In this document: piece by piece, positions 60,995 through 64,000 of the stretch | Layout of the letters: each line of letters opens with the position of its first letter | Numbering within the stretch: position 1 is the first letter of the stretch | Origin: Microbacterium fluvii | GTDB taxonomy: Bacteria; Actinomycetota; Actinomycetes; Actinomycetales; Microbacteriaceae | Reading direction: 5' to 3' | Length of the DNA: 64,000 bases | Assembly (NCBI RefSeq): GCF_025515205.1 | Contig: NZ_JAOPFX010000002.1 | Span: forward strand, 186,001 to 250,000 | The notes under the pieces: model-generated | The model's input: the letters and a program-made list of their open reading frames with translations, nothing else | Databases searched by the model: none | What the model was told of the DNA's origin: nothing | Made by a program: the position numbers and the translations under genes

Positions 60995-62959
60995 TCAGGG
61001 GGTGCTGTCGACGGCTCGGAGGTCGGGCACCGACAGCACGATAGGCCCGTTCGTGACGGAGCCGTTCGTGTTGGCCTCGAAGCCCAGATAGCCGGCAGCC
61101 TGCAGGCCCGCCGTCGAGTCGGTGGCGGTGCGGTTCCACGTGGTCGGCTCGGTCGATCCCGTCCACACCCGCGCCGTCAGCGTCGTCGGCGAGGTGCCGG
61201 TCGCCGTGAAGCGGAGATTGAGCGGTGTGCCCGCGGTGAGGGTGATGCCGGTGATGCGGGTCTCGCTCGCGATGATGGTCTGCGCTCCGGCCGCGTTCAG
61301 CCGGCACAGGGTGAGATACACGGCGCCCCCGGGTGCCACGCGGATCTTGGCCCAGTAGCGCCCGTCCGACGTGCGGCGCACGTACGTCGCGAAGGTCGTG
61401 CCGGTCGTGCCGCCGACGGGGATCTTGTCGAACGACACCGCCGTTCGCACGTCGACGTCCTGCGCAGACACCGACGGCAGCGCGGGCGAGCGCACCGTCG
61501 AGGCCGCGACCGAGATGACGCCGGCGCCCCCGCTGACCGACGTCGAGGCCACCGACGACCAGGCGCCGCCGATGTCGGCGGTGCCCCAACCCGACGTCAG
61601 GGTGCGGGCGAACTCGTCGGCCGCGTAGACGGTGGCGGTGCCGGGCTCCGCCACCGTGACGGTCGTGGTCGCACGCCCCGTGTCGCCGTCGTCGTCGGTG
61701 ACGGTGAGCTCGGCCGTGTACGTGCCCGCCGTGGTGTAGACGTGGTCGGCTTCCGCGGTGGTGGCCGTCTCACCGTCGCCGAAGGTCCACCGGTACGCCG
61801 AGACGGTGCCGTCGGAGTCGCTCGAGGTGCGGCCGTCGAAGTGGCACGACATGCCGGTGCAGACGGCATCCGCTCTGGCGACAGGCGCGACGTTCGCCGG
61901 CGGCTGGGTCGTGCCCCCGATCGTGAACGAGTCGGTGAACGGGCCGACCGCGTTCTCGAAGTGCGCCGTCATGGTCGTCTCGGTCAGTGTCGTGGAGAGG
62001 AAGCCGTAGGACGAGTTCAGGTCCGACCCGCTCAGGGCCGCGAAGTAGGGCGCCTCGGGGTCGTCTTCGTTGATCGTGCGGTTCTGCACTCCGCCCAGGC
62101 CCACCGTGAGGAAGACGGTGCCCGCGCCCTTCGCGAGCGCATTGTCGGCGTCGGTGACGCACGCGGAGTTGTACGCGGCGATCGTCAGAGTCGTGCACCC
62201 GGCGGCGTGCGCCAGCTGCTTGGTGCGCTGGTAGATGTGCTCGTGGCCGGTCAGCACGAGGTCGACGCGCTTGGAGACGAACAGGTTGGCGAGGTCGGCG
62301 CCCATCGGGCAGTCGTAGATGCCGACCGACAGGCACTGGTAGTGCATTCCCGCCACGACCCACGGAATGCCGGCCGACCGCGCGCCGTCGATGGCGGCCG
62401 AGGTCCAGTTGTACCGGGCCGAGCCCGCGTTGTAGCTCCAGGCGGCGGCGCCGTTGAACGCCATATTGGGCGAGACCATGATGAACCGCACGAGCGGATC
62501 GCTCTGCGGATAGTCGACGTAGTACTGCCGCCCGTAGGTGCCGATCAGTCCAGGCAGCTGATTGGGCAGGCATGCGCTGAAGTCGTTGATGTTGCCGTTG
62601 CTGCCGTTGTCGTGGTTGCCTGCGATCAGCTCGAACGGATAGCCGGCGTCGACGCGGGCGGTCACGTAGTCGCAGAAGGTGCCCTCGGTGCCCACGACGC
62701 CGCCGGCGCCCAGCATGTCGCCGAGCGCGAGGGTGAGGTCGTTGCCCGACGTCTTCATCGCCCGCAGCACGGCATCGCCGTTCACGTTCATGCCGTAGTC
62801 GCCGGCCGCGCTGAAGCTCACCGTCGTGTCGGCGGCCCTCGAGGGCGGCAGCCCCACGATCGCCCCCGCCCCGAAGAGCAGTGCGCCGGCCAGCGCCGCC
62901 GCGACGTATCGGCGCCCGAGTCCGGTGCGCGCGGATGAACGAGTCTTGCGATCCACCAT
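60995..62959 (-). CDS. Secreted metallophosphoesterase with PKD domain
   Basis: The protein has 654 residues from ATG 62959. The basic start (VDRKTRSSARTGLGRRYVAA) leads into a Sec signal ending at SRAA, near residue 43. The calcineurin-like domain (about 45-340) has the metal motifs AAGDYG, LALGDM, GNHDNG and GHEHIY. A PKD domain (about 358-430) reads YRWTFGDGET and YTAELTVTDDDGDTG. The C-terminal beta-sandwich-like module (about 445-654) starts DEFARTLTSGWGTADIGG. It likely cleaves phosphate esters outside the cell, with the last two domains binding a surface or polymer. Confidence 0.87.
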   Translation of the reverse strand: MVDRKTRSSARTGLGRRYVAAALAGALLFGAGAIVGLPPSRAADTTVSFSAAGDYGMNVNGDAVLRAMKTSGNDLTLALGDMLGAGGVVGTEGTFCDYVTARVDAGYPFELIAGNHDNGSNGNINDFSACLPNQLPGLIGTYGRQYYVDYPQSDPLVRFIMVSPNMAFNGAAAWSYNAGSARYNWTSAAIDGARSAGIPWVVAGMHYQCLSVGIYDCPMGADLANLFVSKRVDLVLTGHEHIYQRTKQLAHAAGCTTLTIAAYNSACVTDADNALAKGAGTVFLTVGLGGVQNRTINEDDPEAPYFAALSGSDLNSSYGFLSTTLTETTMTAHFENAVGPFTDSFTIGGTTQPPANVAPVARADAVCTGMSCHFDGRTSSDSDGTVSAYRWTFGDGETATTAEADHVYTTAGTYTAELTVTDDDGDTGRATTTVTVAEPGTATVYAADEFARTLTSGWGTADIGGAWSSVASTSVSGGAGVISVAASTVRSPALPSVSAQDVDVRTAVSFDKIPVGGTTGTTFATYVRRTSDGRYWAKIRVAPGGAVYLTLCRLNAAGAQTIIASETRITGITLTAGTPLNLRFTATGTSPTTLTARVWTGSTEPTTWNRTATDSTAGLQAAGYLGFEANTNGSVTNGPIVLSVPDLRAVDSTP

Positions 62960-63063
62960 GATCGTCAACCCCCCAGGTCGACCCGCCCCCATGGTGATCC
63001 CATCCGGCTCGGCGGTCAAGGGGGCAGGCGCCGGCGCGGCCGCGTGCGGCATAGCCTGAAGCC

Positions 63064-64000
63064 ATGCCGATCGCCCGACCCGCCGCATCCGTCGCCCTCG
63101 AGGGGATCGAGCTGCGCGTGCTGCACCTGCCGCTCGTCTCGCCGTTCACGACCTCGTTCGGCACCGAGACGGTGCGCGAGGTGATCGTCGTGCGCGCGCT
63201 CACCGCCGATGGCGAGGGCTGGGGCGAGATCGTCACGAGTGCCGCGCCGCTGTACTCCAGCGAATACACGCATGGCGCGTGGGACGTCGCGCAGCGCTTC
63301 CTCGTGCCGGCGCTCCTCGACGAGCGGATGCTGTCGCCCGAACGCGTCGGCGAGGTGCTCGAGCCGGTCGTCGGGCATCGCATGGTCAAGGCCGGCCTGG
63401 AGCTCGCGGTGCTCGATGCCGCGCTGCGGGCCGAGGGGAGGCCCCTCGGCGAATACCTGGGCGCCGTGCGCGATCGGGTGCCCAGCGGCGTGAGCGTCGG
63501 CATCCAGTCCAGCCCGGCTGCGCTCGTCGAGACCGTCGGCGGCTACCTCGACGAGGGCTACGTGCGCATCAAGATCAAGATCAAGCCGGGGCGCGATGTG
63601 GCCGAGACGGCCGCCGTGCGCGATGCGTTCGGGACGATCCCGCTGCAGGTCGACGCGAACTCGGCCTACACCCTGGCCGACATCGACACGCTCGCCGAGC
63701 TCGACCGCTTCGACCTGCTGCTGATCGAGCAGCCCCTGCAGGAAGACGACATCGTCGACCACGCGACCCTCGCCCGACAGCTGACGACGCCGATCTGCCT
63801 CGACGAGTCGATCGTGTCGGCCAAGGCCGCCCGCGACGCGCTCGCGCTGAACGCCACGAGCATCATCAACATCAAGGCCGGCCGCGTCGGCGGGTACCTC
63901 GAGGCGGTGCGCATCCACGATCTGTGCCTGGCCGCCGGCGTGCCGGTGTGGTGCGGCGGCATGCTCGAGACCGGCATCGGCCGCGCGGCCAATGCGGCGC
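63064..64000 (+). CDS. menC: menC-type o-succinylbenzoate synthase/N-acylamino acid racemase (cut by window end)
   Basis: The first 312 residues are visible; the family is about 370, so the end is missing. Enolase-superfamily residues are in place: Lys pair in YVRIKIKIKPG, metal Asp in QVDANSAYTLAD, Glu in LIEQPL, Asp in ICLDES, and the second base Lys in INIKAGRVGG, followed by WCGGMLETGIGRA. This pattern is MenC type 2, which makes o-succinylbenzoate in menaquinone synthesis; some members racemise N-succinylamino acids instead. TAGCCT (63052-63057) ends 6 nt before ATG 63064, predicting a leaderless mRNA. It is divergent from the metallophosphoesterase gene. Confidence 0.87.
   Translation, partial: MPIARPAASVALEGIELRVLHLPLVSPFTTSFGTETVREVIVVRALTADGEGWGEIVTSAAPLYSSEYTHGAWDVAQRFLVPALLDERMLSPERVGEVLEPVVGHRMVKAGLELAVLDAALRAEGRPLGEYLGAVRDRVPSGVSVGIQSSPAALVETVGGYLDEGYVRIKIKIKPGRDVAETAAVRDAFGTIPLQVDANSAYTLADIDTLAELDRFDLLLIEQPLQEDDIVDHATLARQLTTPICLDESIVSAKAARDALALNATSIINIKAGRVGGYLEAVRIHDLCLAAGVPVWCGGMLETGIGRAANAA

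Overview
The window is a very GC-rich chromosome segment (roughly 70% G+C by eye, not counted). Base use, leaderless gene starts, an HspR-type operator, a PimB-like mannosyltransferase and a mixed set of secreted and envelope genes point to an actinobacterium, most likely Microbacteriaceae and Microbacterium-like. I saw no rRNA, tRNA, CRISPR array, insertion sequence or prophage. No gene-free stretch exceeds about 250 bases. Coding is dense, with many 4-nt ATGA/GTGA overlaps.

Layout. 1-8.0 kb: the end of a membrane protein gene, two AI-2E family permeases and, between them, a DUF998 protein, a leftward set of small SHOCT/DUF6325/PLDc_N genes and a large LuxR-type ATPase regulator. 8.1-10.6 kb: two GT4 glycosyltransferases. 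10.6-11.8 kb: a 38-codon membrane peptide divergent from a GlxA-type regulator. 11.8-18.8 kb: a leftward five-gene operon (DUF6916 protein, GNAT, three phage-tail-collar-like proteins) divergent from a 1448-residue surface protein with a sortase-like tail. 18.8-24.7 kb: an N-terminally short ClpB behind an HspR-type promoter, a membrane protein, an MFS exporter with its divergent ArsR-type regulator, a nitroreductase and an RraA-like protein. 24.7-32.1 kb: an ABC-2 exporter pair, an FMN reductase, a RibD-C/DHFR-like protein, exonuclease III and transhydrogenase PntAB. 32.2-38.6 kb: PyrE, small membrane proteins, a HAD phosphatase, an SDR, a VIT1-type transporter, the MntH/MntR manganese pair and an RNA methyltransferase. 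38.7-50.7 kb: a MATE transporter, an HdeD-lipase fusion, an M13 peptidase, a degenerate beta-lactamase-fold protein, a CynX-like MFS, PurU, a DHA2 exporter with its TetR regulator, and a double-hotdog thioesterase. 50.8-55.8 kb: a MetE-like protein with a structured leader, then a CoA-transferase/thiolase/IclR cluster that looks like the end of the beta-ketoadipate pathway. 55.9-64 kb: a POT peptide transporter, an MFS exporter, a GNAT, a ScyD/ScyE-like secreted protein, a secreted metallophosphoesterase with a PKD domain, and the start of a menC-type enolase-superfamily gene cut by the window end.

Regulation is unusually readable. At least 22 genes start 6-7 nt after a TANNNT-like -10 hexamer, which predicts leaderless mRNAs. 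Several divergent gene pairs share compact promoters with inverted-repeat operators (MFS/ArsR-type, GlxA, DHA2/TetR), and mntH has an operator over its start codon. Many gene ends carry long hairpins with arms of 15-21 bp. Two intergenic regions carry tandem, nearly identical long-arm hairpins. The least explained blocks are the collar/DUF6916 operon with its divergent adhesin, and the SHOCT/DUF6325 block between the two AI-2E permeases.
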